A stretch of DNA of 64,000 nt from Cohnella sp. WQ 127256 (lineage in GTDB: Bacteria; Bacillota; Bacilli; Paenibacillales; Paenibacillaceae): positions 345,293 through 409,292 of the forward strand of contig NZ_JAMZCY010000006.1 of the NCBI RefSeq assembly GCF_024519285.1, written 5' to 3'. Under the pieces are notes generated by a model. That model had not been told where the DNA came from. It made no database searches and saw nothing but the letters and a program-made list of their open reading frames with translations. The first letter of the stretch is position 1; the number at the start of each line of letters is the position of its first letter. This document shows, piece after piece, positions 45,089-56,164 of the stretch. The translations under genes and the position numbers were made by a program.

Positions 45089-45147
45089 AATGAAAATCCC
45101 TCCTAGACAATTAGACTAGCTTCACGCTCGCGCGTAGGTATTTAAAT

Positions 45148-45387
45148 ACAAAAATCCCCCGTCTCATAAGAGACGGAGGATGATCCGCGGTACCACTCTT
45201 TTGGCATTCCCCATAGGGAACCCACTCATAAGGTTAACGGCATGCGCCGGATTTCCCTACTGTTCATTCAGGAAATCAACTCCCGAGTGCGGTTCCCTCA
45301 TGGCCTGTGCCGGCTTACACTAACCCGGCTCGCTAATAACAGGAATAAGATGAGGTACTCTCTCGTTCATCGTCGTTATTTATTATT
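45148..45387 (-). promoter_or_regulatory. T-box riboswitch for arginine (argS2 leader)
   Basis: On the - strand the leader has the T-box sequence AAGAGTGGTACCGCGG (45187-45203), then a terminator stem (CCTCCGTCTC with GAGACGGGGG, followed by ATTTTTG). Stem I is built by CCTCAT with ATGAGG and CCTGT with ACAGG. The specifier loop holds CGC (45289-45291) followed by A, an Arg codon followed by a purine as the class requires. Charged tRNA-Arg would let the terminator form. Confidence 0.92.
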
Positions 45388-45393
45388 TTACCC

Positions 45394-45423
45394 ATTATAG
45401 CCATCCGCCCTGTCCATATACAA
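45394..45423 (-). promoter_or_regulatory. promoter of the T-box/argS2 unit
   Basis: On the - strand TTGTAT (45423-45418), 18-bp spacer, TATAAT (45399-45394), a few bases before the T-box. Confidence 0.6.
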
Positions 45424-45502
45424 CCCCAAAATCATCATTTGAATTGGGGGATCGATCTGTATATAGTAATAGGATGAGTAAATGGAATTGGGAGAGGTTC
45501 AC

Positions 45503-45925
45503 ATGCCGGATAAACGGAGCGTAATTGTCAACTTTCAAAGCTGGCAGGAAGAAGGCTCCCAACAGTTCAAACTGCAAGGGGAATTATATCGGCTCCAATC
45601 GGCTTGGACGCTTGTGTACAGGGATTTGGCCGATGAGAATGGGGTTGAAACGGTAAATACCCTATTTATCCATCCCCAAGAATTAATGCTTAGGCGACGG
45701 GGGACGGTTTTTTTCGAGACAAGCTTTCGCCTGGGTGCGACATTGCCGGGGAAAATGGAAACGCCATACGGCCCCCATGACGTACAAGCTCTTACAACTC
45801 ATCTAGACATTGATCTGTCTGAGTCTGGTGGCGTTGTGGAATGGAAATATGACTTGCTTATGCAAGAACAAGAAGTCGGAAGCTTTCATATTCGACTCGA
45901 TATTCGGGAGGAACAAGTGGGATGA
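45503..45925 (+). CDS. ywiB: DUF1934 (YwiB) calycin-like protein
   Basis: About 140 residues, almost all predicted beta strand, matching the DUF1934/YwiB group with a lipocalin-like barrel. Identity is backed by gene order: ywiB directly precedes argS in B. subtilis. Function is unknown. ATG 45503 is preferred because GGGAGAGG lies 5 bases upstream; an earlier ATG at 45482 is possible. The stop overlaps the argS start (ATGA). Confidence 0.82.
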   Translation: MPDKRSVIVNFQSWQEEGSQQFKLQGELYRLQSAWTLVYRDLADENGVETVNTLFIHPQELMLRRRGTVFFETSFRLGATLPGKMETPYGPHDVQALTTHLDIDLSESGGVVEWKYDLLMQEQEVGSFHIRLDIREEQVG

Positions 45926-47598
45926 GCGTATTAGAGCAATTACAGGTAGCTGTTAAGGAGGCGCTTGCTGAAGCGGCTTTATCAGCAGGACTCGTTGCGA
46001 CGAAGGATGAGCTGCCAACGATCACATTGGAAGTGCCTAAGGATAAGACGCATGGAGATCTAGCAACGAATTTGGCGATGCAACTGACTAAGATAGCTAA
46101 GAAGAATCCTAGGCAAATCGCGGAAGCCATTATTGAGAAGCTCGGCACTGGTCGTGCTTCTATTGAATCCGCCGAGATTGCGGGTCCCGGGTTTATTAAT
46201 TTCCGCTTAGATAAAAGCTACTTACTTCCGATCATCGGAGAAGTACTTACCCAAGGGGAGAAATACGGTGAAGTAAATGCCGGACAAGGGAAAAGAGTTC
46301 AAATCGAATTCGTTAGCGCGAACCCAACCGGAAGCCTTCACTTAGGCCACGCTAGAGGCGCGGCTGTAGGCGATGCATTGTGCAACGTATTATCCGCTTC
46401 AGGATACGAAGTGACGAGAGAATACTATATCAACGATGCCGGCAATCAGGTGAACAATCTCGCAAGATCGATTGAAGCGCGTTATCGTCAAGCTCTTGGA
46501 CAAGCAGCTGAGATGCCGGAAGACGGTTATCACGGTGAAGACATTGTCGGATTCGCGAAGGAATTGGCGGAGCAAGAAGGAGATCGCTTGCTATCCTTGA
46601 GTGACGCAGAGCGTTTCGACTATTTCCGTGTATATGGACTTGATAAAGAGTTGGCTAAGATCAAGCGTGATTTGGCTCGCTTCCGTGTTCAGTTCGATGA
46701 ATGGTACAGCGAGACATCCCTTTATGAGAATGACAAAGTGACTCAAGTGCTCGAAGCCCTTAGAGCCCAAGGTCATGTGTATGAGGAGGGAGGCGCAGTG
46801 TGGCTTTCTTCAACTACCTTCGGCGATGACAAGGACCGGGTTCTGGTCAAGAATGACGGCAGTTATACGTACTTAACTCCTGATGCGGCGTATCACATGG
46901 ATAAGTACAAGCGCGGCTATGATCAGATGATTAACATTTGGGGTGCGGATCACCACGGTTATATTCCCCGTATGAAAGCGGCTATGGCCGCGTTAGGTAA
47001 CGATCCCGATAAGCTTACGGTGCTCATTGCCCAGATGGTCAGCTTGTTCCAGAACGGCGAGAAGGTGAAGATGTCCAAACGGACAGGCAAAGCCGTCACG
47101 ATGGAAGATCTCATGGATGAGGTTGGCGTTGACGCGATTCGCTATTTCTTCACGATGCGCAGCATGGATTCCCATCTGGATTTCGACATGGATTTGGCTG
47201 TGTCGAAATCTAACGAGAATCCTGTGTTTTATGTTCAATATGCTCATGCGCGTATTTGTAGTATTTTCCGCCAAGCAGAAGAGCAAGGGATTACTGTTCT
47301 TCCATGGCAGGAGGCTACGATCTCAAAGCTCAATACGGAGCAAGAGTTCGATTTGCTAAGGAAAATAGGCGAGCTTCCTGAGACGATTGCAGAAGCAGCT
47401 CGGATCTATGCACCGCACACGATGATCCGCTATGTGTATGAATTGGCATCACAGTTCCACAGTTATTATAAGGCGGAGCGGGTCATTACTGAAGATGTGG
47501 AGCAAAGCCAAGCTCGTCTTCAACTTCTGTTGGCAATCAAGATTACTATCGCTAATACACTAGCTATCGTAGGTGTGTCTGCTCCAGACAAAATGTAA
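45922..47598 (+). CDS. argS: arginyl-tRNA synthetase (housekeeping)
   Basis: A 558-residue class I ArgRS closely resembling B. subtilis ArgS in motif wording: [20 protein letters not shown] (HIGH), [30 protein letters not shown] (KMSKS), and the C-terminal end VGVSAPDKM. It charges tRNA-Arg. It is coupled to ywiB by a 4-base overlap and ends 4 bases from the convergent subtilase stop. No T-box lies upstream, in contrast to the argS2 copy. Confidence 0.96.
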   Translation: MSVLEQLQVAVKEALAEAALSAGLVATKDELPTITLEVPKDKTHGDLATNLAMQLTKIAKKNPRQIAEAIIEKLGTGRASIESAEIAGPGFINFRLDKSYLLPIIGEVLTQGEKYGEVNAGQGKRVQIEFVSANPTGSLHLGHARGAAVGDALCNVLSASGYEVTREYYINDAGNQVNNLARSIEARYRQALGQAAEMPEDGYHGEDIVGFAKELAEQEGDRLLSLSDAERFDYFRVYGLDKELAKIKRDLARFRVQFDEWYSETSLYENDKVTQVLEALRAQGHVYEEGGAVWLSSTTFGDDKDRVLVKNDGSYTYLTPDAAYHMDKYKRGYDQMINIWGADHHGYIPRMKAAMAALGNDPDKLTVLIAQMVSLFQNGEKVKMSKRTGKAVTMEDLMDEVGVDAIRYFFTMRSMDSHLDFDMDLAVSKSNENPVFYVQYAHARICSIFRQAEEQGITVLPWQEATISKLNTEQEFDLLRKIGELPETIAEAARIYAPHTMIRYVYELASQFHSYYKAERVITEDVEQSQARLQLLLAIKITIANTLAIVGVSAPDKM

Positions 47599-47601
47599 AT
47601 A

Positions 47602-48798
47602 TTAAAGAAGATCTGCGGCTCTAATCATACGCATTACATTCAGCTCTCCGGCAGTCCGGGGAGCTTTACTATTTCGTAAGGGCTTAGCGGAGCTTTTAAT
47701 GATGTCCTTAATCTGCGCGGGTGTTAGTCCTGGCTTCATGGCGAGTAGTAAGGCGATTGCACCCGTCACATGCGAGGTGGCCATTGAGGTGCCGCTCATC
47801 TCGCGATGCTTGCCTCTTAGCCATGCGGAAATAATACGATCTCCTGGCGCATAAATATCAATCATGTCGCTGCGGTTGGTGAACTTAGCAATCCGGCTAA
47901 GCTGGTTGGTTGCGCCCACGGCAATCGTTTGGCTATATCGTGCGGGATAATCGATGTCTCCAACTCGACCGTCATTTCCAGAAGAAGCAACGATTAACAC
48001 GCCTGAGCGATACGCATTGTTGACGGCGTTTAGCAGTGATTTGCTTTTTGTCTTCATCCCGAAGCTCATATTGACGACATCCATCTGATTGCGAATGCAC
48101 CATTCAATGCCTAGAATAATGTCGGAGACAAAGGCTGATCCGTTATGGTCGAACGCTTTGATCGGATAGATCATCGAACGAGGAGCGACGCCAATCATGC
48201 CTTGAAGCTCATTGGCAGATGCAATTGTACCGGAAATGTGTGTACCATGTCCGTTATCGTCTTGGGGCAGAGCCATTCTGTGGAGTAAATTAATGCCTCT
48301 CTCCAGAGAGTGGCGTAAATCAGGGTGGCCGAAATCCACGCCGGTATCAATGACGCCTACCTTAACACGGTAACCTGTTGTGCGACTCCAGGCTTGCGGG
48401 GCTTGAATATGTTTGACGCCCCAGGGAATCCCCTTCTCGGTAACGATGGCTCCGCCGGATAAAGCGTGAACTTGAACGAGACAATCCTCTTCCCATACCA
48501 TCTTTCCATTTAATGAGGCGGGTACATCTTGGAGCTCTAAAGGGCAGGATATGGATTGAATGCTGGGTAAATGGCGGATTTCTTGGAGCTTAATGCCGCG
48601 GGAGCGTTTAACCTGTAAGGTATGCAGGAATTGAACGTAGTCGTCGGGATTCAAGAAACGGATGATCCCCCTTGGTCCAAGCTCCTCTGCAGAGTAAGGG
48701 GACCTGTGGAGCCACTCCACGATATCGCTTGCGTCCAATACGTCTTCCCTCCCGGACGAATGTGCTGGCAAAGGGGTAAAACGAGTGTTGTTCTCCAT
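47602..48798 (-). CDS. S8 subtilisin-like serine peptidase
   Basis: About 399 residues. Catalytic triad segments are VIDTGVDFGHPDL (Asp), DDNGHGTHISGTIAS (His), SSGNDGR (oxyanion Asn) and GTSMATSHVTGA (Ser). The ~130-residue N-terminal part could be a pro-region, but no signal peptide is visible, as in intracellular subtilisins. The start is uncertain: ATG 48798 has AGAGAGG only 3 bases away, and TTG 48840 has a weak site. Confidence 0.82.
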   Translation of the reverse strand: MENNTRFTPLPAHSSGREDVLDASDIVEWLHRSPYSAEELGPRGIIRFLNPDDYVQFLHTLQVKRSRGIKLQEIRHLPSIQSISCPLELQDVPASLNGKMVWEEDCLVQVHALSGGAIVTEKGIPWGVKHIQAPQAWSRTTGYRVKVGVIDTGVDFGHPDLRHSLERGINLLHRMALPQDDNGHGTHISGTIASANELQGMIGVAPRSMIYPIKAFDHNGSAFVSDIILGIEWCIRNQMDVVNMSFGMKTKSKSLLNAVNNAYRSGVLIVASSGNDGRVGDIDYPARYSQTIAVGATNQLSRIAKFTNRSDMIDIYAPGDRIISAWLRGKHREMSGTSMATSHVTGAIALLLAMKPGLTPAQIKDIIKSSAKPLRNSKAPRTAGELNVMRMIRAADLL

Positions 48799-48878
48799 GT
48801 ACCTCTCTGCCGTGTCCTCTACTGTATGAGTGGGGTACAATAAAAGCTTGGGAATGTGGCCTTTTTTGCTAGAAAATA

Positions 48879-48984
48879 GGCGGCGTTCCGTGGCAATTCT
48901 GAGCTTCTGACATACGATAAATGGAGAGTTTCCCGGTGAGACTCTTGGTCATGCCGGTTCCTCCGCCCACGGAGCGGCCGGGAA
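48879..48984 (+). ncRNA. unidentified structured RNA (riboswitch-like) upstream of rpoE
   Basis: CGTTCCGTGG (48884-48893) pairs with CCACGGAGCG (48967-48976) to close a ~90-base element. Inside, GAGTTTC pairs with GAGACTC. TTCCCGG (48930-48936) can pair across the closing stem with CCGGGAA (48978-48984), a pseudoknot, while CCGG/CCGG plus CTCCG/CGGAG form a competing local hairpin. A strong terminator follows. I could not match it to a known class; strand is assumed from the terminator T run. Confidence 0.4.
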
Positions 48985-48996
48985 GGGATACAGTCG

Positions 48997-49039
48997 AAAA
49001 GCGAAGGTGCCGTCCAACGTGGACGCGCCTTCGCTTTTT
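48997..49039 (+). terminator. Rho-independent terminator upstream of rpoE
   Basis: A ~15-bp stem (AGCGAAGGTGC and GTCC arms, one bulge) followed by TTTTT. No gene ends before it on the + strand, so it ends a non-coding or leader transcript. Confidence 0.8.
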
Positions 49040-49180
49040 CGCTGTTGAATTAGAAAGGTGATCATTTGCAATCTGTTGCCGATTCGTCTCCGACATAAGC
49101 GTTACCCCGCCATTCCAGGGGAACGTGGGATCGGTAAGTGCTTAGTCAAAATAAATTCATGAAAAGTCTGTTTCAACAGC

Positions 49181-49241
49181 TTGCATTTTTATACGAAATA
49201 CGGTTTACTAAAGGTTGACAAATCAACGTGAAGATTTTAAT
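49181..49241 (+). promoter_or_regulatory. two overlapping candidate promoters of rpoE
   Basis: TTGCAT-N17-TTTACT (49181-49209) and a perfect -35 TTGACA (49215-49220) with an A/T-rich -10 around 49236-49241. Both lie downstream of the terminator, so rpoE can be expressed on its own. Confidence 0.5.
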
Positions 49242-49270
49242 GGTTCACATACAGAGAGGATGGAAGTCAC

Positions 49271-49849
49271 GTGAGTGCCGATTACGTGCTGAAACTCGAC
49301 TCCGAGAAAATTCGTGAGATGCCAATGGTTGATCTGGCATATGAATTGCTGAAATCAGCGAATACCCCGTTTTACTATCGTGATCTGATGATGGAAATTG
49401 CCAAGATGCGTGGTCTATCCGAGAGCCAAGTGACGGATGTCATTGCTCAGCTTTACACGGAAATCAACATCGATGGCCGCTTTGCCTGTGTAGGTGGTAA
49501 CGTATGGGGACTTAAACGCTGGTACCCAGTTGAACGTTCCGATGATCCAATGAACGGCGGAGCGAAACGTCCTCGTATCATCAATGATGATGACGATGAA
49601 GATGATGACGATCTGTATGGTGAGGAAGAGGATACTTCAACACCGGACGATGAGAGCTTTGATCTGTTCGACGAAGAACGCGAAGAAGTGTTCGAAGAGG
49701 GCGAAGAAGCTGCTGAGGCCGATGAAGAAGTTCTTATCGAGGAAGATGACGACTCTGAAATCTCAGGAGAACTCGACGAGAAAGATGACGACGACGATTT
49801 TGAGGACGACGAGGATGACGATGCAGCTGAGGACGACGACGAAAAATGA
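49271..49849 (+). CDS. rpoE: RNA polymerase delta subunit
   Basis: A 192-residue protein with the folded HARE-HTH N-terminal domain (~14-85: MVDLAYELLKSANTPFYYRDLM) that binds polymerase, and a ~95-residue tail made almost wholly of Asp and Glu, which displaces nucleic acid and aids recycling. GTG start with GAGAGGA about 10 bases upstream. It is next to pyrG as in other Firmicutes. Confidence 0.95.
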   Translation: MSADYVLKLDSEKIREMPMVDLAYELLKSANTPFYYRDLMMEIAKMRGLSESQVTDVIAQLYTEINIDGRFACVGGNVWGLKRWYPVERSDDPMNGGAKRPRIINDDDDEDDDDLYGEEEDTSTPDDESFDLFDEEREEVFEEGEEAAEADEEVLIEEDDDSEISGELDEKDDDDDFEDDEDDDAAEDDDEK

Positions 49850-49923
49850 TCGGGTTGATTCGTTAATTTGACGAAGAGACGAGCATCATTTTTTAGAATT
49901 CTTCACAGTGAAGCGTATTACTT

Positions 49924-49968
49924 GACGATTCAGAAAGGTCTCAATTTATGAACCTTTTCTGAATCGTC
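49924..49968 (+). terminator. hairpin after rpoE
   Basis: A 16-bp stem with one bulged T (GACGATTCAGAAAGGT and complement). No T run follows, so it may act as a stabilising stem or weak terminator. Confidence 0.55.
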
Positions 49969-50010
49969 TCAGACTTAAACATTACCTAACAATTCGGTAT
50001 CTGTTTATGC

Positions 50011-50049
50011 TTGACACCGCTGATTCGAGACGTTAAACTAATGCTTGGG
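50011..50049 (+). promoter_or_regulatory. pyrG promoter with GGGC start site
   Basis: TTGACA (50011-50016), 17-bp spacer, TAAACT (50034-50039); transcription is predicted to start at G50047 with GGGCTTT, the start context needed for CTP-sensitive G reiteration. Confidence 0.68.
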
Positions 50050-50084
50050 CTTTAGAAGTGTGTTTTTCCATAGCGTAGGAATTT

Positions 50085-50118
50085 AAAAGTGCCCCCATTT
50101 ATTGGGTGACACTTTTTT
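50085..50118 (+). terminator. pyrG: pyrG leader attenuator
   Basis: AAAAGTG pairs with CACTTTT, with inner CCCA/TGGG, followed by a run of T. The 5' arm holds CCCCC (50092-50096), which could pair with extra G residues added at the transcript start when CTP is low, preventing the terminator. Confidence 0.72.
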
Positions 50119-50173
50119 CTATTTTCGCCCTGTTTTCCTAAGGGTAAAGTTAAAAAAATGGTAACGATAATGA

Positions 50174-51817
<1,644 letters not shown>

Positions 51818-51850
51818 TCTCGTCTGATTTAGTGTTATTCATGAAATTAT

Positions 51851-51890
51851 AACAACCGTCTCGGTGAGTCATACCGAGGCGGTTGTTTTT
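51851..51890 (+). terminator. terminator of pyrG
   Basis: Near-perfect 15-bp stem (AACAACCGTCTCGGT with ACCGAGGCGGTTGTT) ending in TTTTT. Confidence 0.88.
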
Positions 51891-51968
51891 AATTTAGGGT
51901 ATACGGATCGTCGGAAAGTGTAAAATGTATATAATTAAGATGACCTACATAATTTTTACATGGAAATA

Positions 51969-51998
51969 GGAGGAATTCACACTTCTGGTCACGAATAA
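51969..51998 (+). promoter_or_regulatory. sigma-H-type promoter of spo0F
   Basis: GGAGGAATT (51969-51977) fits the -35 consensus RnAGGAwWW at all positions; after 12 bp CACGAATAA (51990-51998) fits the -10 consensus RnnGAATWW except for the first base. B. subtilis spo0F is known to use sigma-H. A possible vegetative -10 TATAAT lies at 51930-51935. Confidence 0.6.
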
Positions 51999-52029
51999 AG
52001 CTAGCATAGTGATTCGGGGAGATGAGTAT

Positions 52030-52428
52030 TTGGACAAGAAAAGATTGCTGATTGTTGATGATCAGGTCGGTATTCGCATATTGCTGTTGGAGGTTTTTTC
52101 CACGGAGGGCTATGACACCTTTCAAGCTGCCAATGGAAGAACGGCCTTGGACATCGTGAGGAATCATCGTCCAGATTTGGTATTGCTTGATATGAAGATA
52201 CCTGGAATGGATGGGTTGGAAATACTCAAGCAAATTAAGGAATATGATCGTGATATTAAAGTGATTATGATGACGGCATACGGCGAGTTGGACATGATTA
52301 AGGAAGCGACTGATTTAGGCGCGTTGATGCATTTTACTAAGCCGTTTGATATTGATGAAATGAGACTAGCGGTAAATATGCAGATGGGAGAGGGCGGAAC
52401 CTCATCCCGATTCGCTGCGGGGACATAA
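52030..52428 (+). CDS. spo0F: sporulation phosphorelay response regulator Spo0F
   Basis: A 132-residue stand-alone receiver domain that passes phosphate from sensor kinases to Spo0B and Spo0[19 protein letters not shown], the phospho-acceptor Asp54 in [22 protein letters not shown] and Lys in [10 protein letters not shown] match Spo0F. The TTG start at 52030 has GGGGAGA 7 bases upstream and puts the acceptor at position 54, the same number as in B. subtilis. It lies between pyrG and fbaA, the usual place. Confidence 0.95.
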   Translation: MDKKRLLIVDDQVGIRILLLEVFSTEGYDTFQAANGRTALDIVRNHRPDLVLLDMKIPGMDGLEILKQIKEYDRDIKVIMMTAYGELDMIKEATDLGALMHFTKPFDIDEMRLAVNMQMGEGGTSSRFAAGT

Positions 52429-52565
52429 TCCCTGACGACCTCTAACATCCCCTTTAGATCGGAAACATCCGTTCGGTTTACTTCGTGAAGTCATTTTGTG
52501 TTATAATAACGCAGTATGAATGATACGTGAGAAATCGAATGAAAACGCAGGAGGAATTGTACATT

Positions 52566-53420
52566 ATGCCATTAGTATCGATGTCCGAATTATTGCCACA
52601 AGCCAAAGCTGGTAAATATGCCGTTGGCCAATTCAACATGAACAACCTGGAGTTCGCACAAGCAATCACAGATGCAGCGATTGAAGAAAATTCACCGTTC
52701 ATCTTTGGTGTTAGCGAAGGCGCTCTGAAGTATATGGGTATGGAATATACGGTTGCAATCGCTAAAGCGGCTGCTGAGAAATCCGGTCTTCCTATCGCAT
52801 TGCACTTGGACCATGGTAGCAATTTTGATATCGCAATGAAATGTATCCGTGCAGGCTTCTCGTCCGTTATGTTCGATGGCTCGCACCATTCTTTCGAAGA
52901 CAACATTCGTCTGACTAAAGAAGTTGTTAAAGCTGCTCATGCAATGGGCGTATCTGTTGAAGGCGAGCTGGGAACTATCGGCGGCGTCGAAGACGATCTT
53001 AGTGTTGATGAAGCAGATGCATCCCTTGCTAACCCACAAGAAGCGATCCGTTTCTATGAAGAAACTGGCGTTGACTGCTTAGCGATTGCTGTTGGTACTG
53101 CTCACGGTATGTACAAAGGCGAAGTGAAAATTCACTTTGATATTATTAAAGAAGTTGTTTCCAAAATCCCAGTTCCAATCGTTCTTCATGGTGGATCCGG
53201 TGTTCCTGACGATATGATTCGCGAAGCGATTCTATCCGGTGCTGGTAAAATCAACGTGAACACAGAGAACCAAGTTGCTTGTACAAATGCGATTCGTGAA
53301 GTTCTTGCAAAAGATGCTAACGTAATTGATCCGCGTAAGTACTTGACACCTGCTCGTAACGCAATGAAAGCAGTCGTTCAGGAGAAAATCCGCCTGTTCG
53401 GAAGCAGCAACAAAGCTTAA
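52566..53420 (+). CDS. fbaA: class II fructose-bisphosphate aldolase
   Basis: A 284-residue zinc aldolase of glycolysis. It begins [16 protein letters not shown] as FbaA proteins do; zinc ligands are in [16 protein letters not shown] and [11 protein letters not shown], and NVNTENQ binds substrate. ATG 52566 is chosen by family alignment and the AGGAGG 11 bases upstream. A -10-like TATAAT lies at 52502-52507. The transaldolase gene found next in Bacillus is absent here. Confidence 0.95.
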   Translation: MPLVSMSELLPQAKAGKYAVGQFNMNNLEFAQAITDAAIEENSPFIFGVSEGALKYMGMEYTVAIAKAAAEKSGLPIALHLDHGSNFDIAMKCIRAGFSSVMFDGSHHSFEDNIRLTKEVVKAAHAMGVSVEGELGTIGGVEDDLSVDEADASLANPQEAIRFYEETGVDCLAIAVGTAHGMYKGEVKIHFDIIKEVVSKIPVPIVLHGGSGVPDDMIREAILSGAGKINVNTENQVACTNAIREVLAKDANVIDPRKYLTPARNAMKAVVQEKIRLFGSSNKA

Positions 53421-53451
53421 TTCAACTTAGAAACTATGATCGAATTTTACG

Positions 53452-53479
53452 CGGGAAAACGTCTTTAGGCGTTTTCCCG
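53452..53479 (+). terminator. terminator of fbaA
   Basis: Perfect 10-bp stem (CGGGAAAACG with CGTTTTCCCG) followed by a short T/C run. Confidence 0.65.
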
Positions 53480-53536
53480 TTCCTTCATGTGTCGATCAAT
53501 TTTGTCGACAACAACACGAGGAGGAAGACAGCATTC

Positions 53537-54787
53537 ATGGAAAAATTGATGGTCCGGGGAGGCCGACCGCTAAGAGGTACGGTCGGAATTAGCGGCGCGA
53601 AGAATAGCGCTGTCGCTCTTATTCCCGCAGCAATACTGGCAGAATCGGAAGTGAGGCTGGACAACCTTCCTCAGCTTAGCGATGTGGCGGTTTATGCGGA
53701 ATTATTAGAGGAGCTTGGGGGCAAAGTATCTTGGCATGAGGACACGATGACTATCGATCCGTCTGCCATGAGATCGGTCCCTATGCCTAATGGAAGAGTT
53801 AAGTTGCTTAGAGCATCCTATTACTTAATGGGAGCTTTGTTAGGGAGATTCGGTGAGGCGACAATTGGTTTGCCAGGTGGTTGTAACTTCGAACCGCGCC
53901 CGATAGATCAGCATATTAAAGGTTTCGAAGCATTGGGAGCGGAAGTGACCAATGATCATGGATCCATACGGATTAGAGCCAAAGAATTAAGAGGCGCCAA
54001 AATTTATTTAGATGTCGTAAGTGTTGGGGCCACAATTAATATTATGTTGGCAGCATCAAGAGCTAAAGGAATAACCTTGATTGAGAATGCGGCGAAAGAG
54101 CCGGAAATTATCGATGTGGCCACATTGCTGAATGCAATGGGAGCTAAAATCAAAGGTGCCGGTACGGAGACGATTCGGATCGAAGGCGTTCAGGAAATGC
54201 ATGGCTGCCGTCATTCTATTATTCCCGATCGCATACAAGCTGGAACATACATGATAGCCGCTGCGGCAACTCGCGGTGACGTCCTTATTGATAATATAAT
54301 TCCTAAGCATTTAGAAGCCATGACTGCGAAGCTGCAGGAAATGGGTGTCCACGTGTATGAGATGGATGAAGCAATTAGAGTCGTTGGCCAATCTCTTTAT
54401 GAAGCGGTAGATGTTAAAGCGTTAGTCTATCCGGGATTTGCCACGGATCTGCAATCGCCAATGACCAGCTTGCTTACTCAAGCTCGCGGTGTAAGTGTGT
54501 TGTCGGACTACGTGTACAACAACCGATTTAAGCACGTTCCTGAGTTAGCTCGCATGGGCGCACAAATTCGGGTGGAAGGTCGTTCCGCGATTGTTGAAGG
54601 TGGACCTCTTAATGCTGCTAAAGTACGAGCTGCTGATCTTCGGGCAGGTGCTGCTCTTGTTGTTGCTGCACTTACTGTTGAAGACGGCACAACAGAAATT
54701 AGCGGTGTGGAGTACATTGATCGAGGTTATGATCGTCTAGTGACACAGCTCAGTAACCTGGGCGCAGAAGTGTGGCGGCAAGGCTAG
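53537..54787 (+). CDS. murZ: UDP-N-acetylglucosamine 1-carboxyvinyltransferase (second MurA, MurZ/MurAB type)
   Basis: A 416-residue enzyme for the first committed step of peptidoglycan synthesis. The catalytic, fosfomycin-reactive Cys is in [42 protein letters not shown] and YPGFATDLQ are family marks. The position between fbaA and rho identifies it as the MurAB/MurZ paralogue. GAGGAGGAAG precedes ATG 53537; rho follows 39 bp later. The glpX gene found between murAB and rho in B. subtilis is missing. Confidence 0.93.
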   Translation: MEKLMVRGGRPLRGTVGISGAKNSAVALIPAAILAESEVRLDNLPQLSDVAVYAELLEELGGKVSWHEDTMTIDPSAMRSVPMPNGRVKLLRASYYLMGALLGRFGEATIGLPGGCNFEPRPIDQHIKGFEALGAEVTNDHGSIRIRAKELRGAKIYLDVVSVGATINIMLAASRAKGITLIENAAKEPEIIDVATLLNAMGAKIKGAGTETIRIEGVQEMHGCRHSIIPDRIQAGTYMIAAAATRGDVLIDNIIPKHLEAMTAKLQEMGVHVYEMDEAIRVVGQSLYEAVDVKALVYPGFATDLQSPMTSLLTQARGVSVLSDYVYNNRFKHVPELARMGAQIRVEGRSAIVEGGPLNAAKVRAADLRAGAALVVAALTVEDGTTEISGVEYIDRGYDRLVTQLSNLGAEVWRQG

Positions 54788-54826
54788 AAGTTCGTTGTTG
54801 ATTTCTGAATAAAAGTGGGGATTCAA

Positions 54827-56146
54827 TTGACCGATTTAATGATGGCCGATTTGGAAGGGCTGAAGTTGACCGAGCTGTATAAGCTGGCCAAGCAGCACCA
54901 AATCAATAATTACGCGCAGATGAAGAAGAAGGAACTCATCATCGCGATCCTGCGCGCACAAGCGGAGCGCAGTGGATTAATGTTCATGGAAGGCGTTCTA
55001 GAGGTTTTACCGGAAGGGTTCGGATTTCTACGACCGATTAACTACTTACCAAGTGCTGAAGATATTTATATCTCGGCTTCGCAGATTCGTAAGTTTGATT
55101 TGCGGACAGGTGATCTTGTTTCCGGTAAATGTCGAGCTCCGAAAGAGAGCGAACGTTATTTCGGACTCCTTCAGGTAAATGCTGTTAATGGTGTTACTCC
55201 AGAAACTGCTGCAGAACGTCTCCATTTTCCCGCGCTAACCCCTCTGTATCCACAGAAGAAGATCAAGCTTGAAACGTCTCCTACTCATTTATCCACTCGC
55301 ATTATGGATCTTATTGCACCCGTCGGATTAGGCCAACGCGGATTGATCGTTGCTCAACCTAAAGCAGGGAAAACGTTACTGCTTAAAGAGATTGCCAACA
55401 GCATAGCGATCAATCATCCGGAAATTGACTTATTCGTGCTTCTTATTGACGAACGTCCAGAGGAAGTTACGGATATGCAACGTTCGGTTAAGGGCGAGGT
55501 TATTGCGTCTACTTTTGATGAGGTTCCAGAAAACCATATCAAGGTTGCTGAGTTGGTATTGGAGCGTGCATTGCGGCTTGTCGAGCACAAACGTGATGTC
55601 GTGATTTTGTTGGATAGTATCACGAGATTAGCGCGCGCCTATAATTTGGTCGTTCCACCTTCAGGGCGTACGTTATCCGGGGGGATTGATCCTGCTGCCT
55701 TCCATCGTCCGAAGCGTTTTTTTGGTTCGGCACGGAACATCGAAGAGGGTGGAAGCCTGACCATTCTAGCGACCGCTCTAGTGGAAACAGGATCACGTAT
55801 GGATGACATTATTTATGAAGAGTTTAAGGGAACGGGTAATATGGAGCTGCATCTTGATCGCAAGCTTTCGGAACGCCGTATTTTCCCTGCTTTGGACATA
55901 AGACGATCGGGTACTAGACGAGAAGAATTGCTGCTTGATAAGGAAGCGCTCGACAAGCTGTGGGCGATTCGGAAGAGTATGAACGACTCTATGGAATTCG
56001 TGGAAGGCTTCCTGAAGAAGCTTTCGAATACGAAAACAAACCAAGAATTTTTGGATATGCTGGATACTAGCGGGGCTCCGAGTTCGCCTAGCCCATCGTC
56101 AAGCTCCAGCGGAGGACGCCGCTCGCCGCGAAGCAGCTCCACTTAA
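54827..56146 (+). CDS. rho: transcription termination factor Rho
   Basis: About 439 residues. The N-terminal Rho_N domain ([27 protein letters not shown]), RNA-binding domain ([30 protein letters not shown]) and ATPase core with Walker A AQPKAGKT and [12 protein letters not shown] are complete. A ~25-residue Ser/Pro/Arg tail ends the protein. TTG 54827 with GGGG 6 bases upstream is preferred; GTG 54815 is also in frame. Confidence 0.95.
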   Translation: MTDLMMADLEGLKLTELYKLAKQHQINNYAQMKKKELIIAILRAQAERSGLMFMEGVLEVLPEGFGFLRPINYLPSAEDIYISASQIRKFDLRTGDLVSGKCRAPKESERYFGLLQVNAVNGVTPETAAERLHFPALTPLYPQKKIKLETSPTHLSTRIMDLIAPVGLGQRGLIVAQPKAGKTLLLKEIANSIAINHPEIDLFVLLIDERPEEVTDMQRSVKGEVIASTFDEVPENHIKVAELVLERALRLVEHKRDVVILLDSITRLARAYNLVVPPSGRTLSGGIDPAAFHRPKRFFGSARNIEEGGSLTILATALVETGSRMDDIIYEEFKGTGNMELHLDRKLSERRIFPALDIRRSGTRREELLLDKEALDKLWAIRKSMNDSMEFVEGFLKKLSNTKTNQEFLDMLDTSGAPSSPSPSSSSSGGRRSPRSSST

Positions 56147-56164
56147 TGGAGGAGGGCCAAGCTT

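Noticed and set aside
48869..49096. 75-codon open frame on the - strand upstream of the subtilase
   Set aside because: It covers the terminator and the structured RNA and encodes no known fold; RNA structure explains the region better.
53537..54787. Fosfomycin-resistant MurA (Cys to Asp)
   Set aside because: The catalytic Cys is present in LPGGCNF, so this copy should be sensitive.
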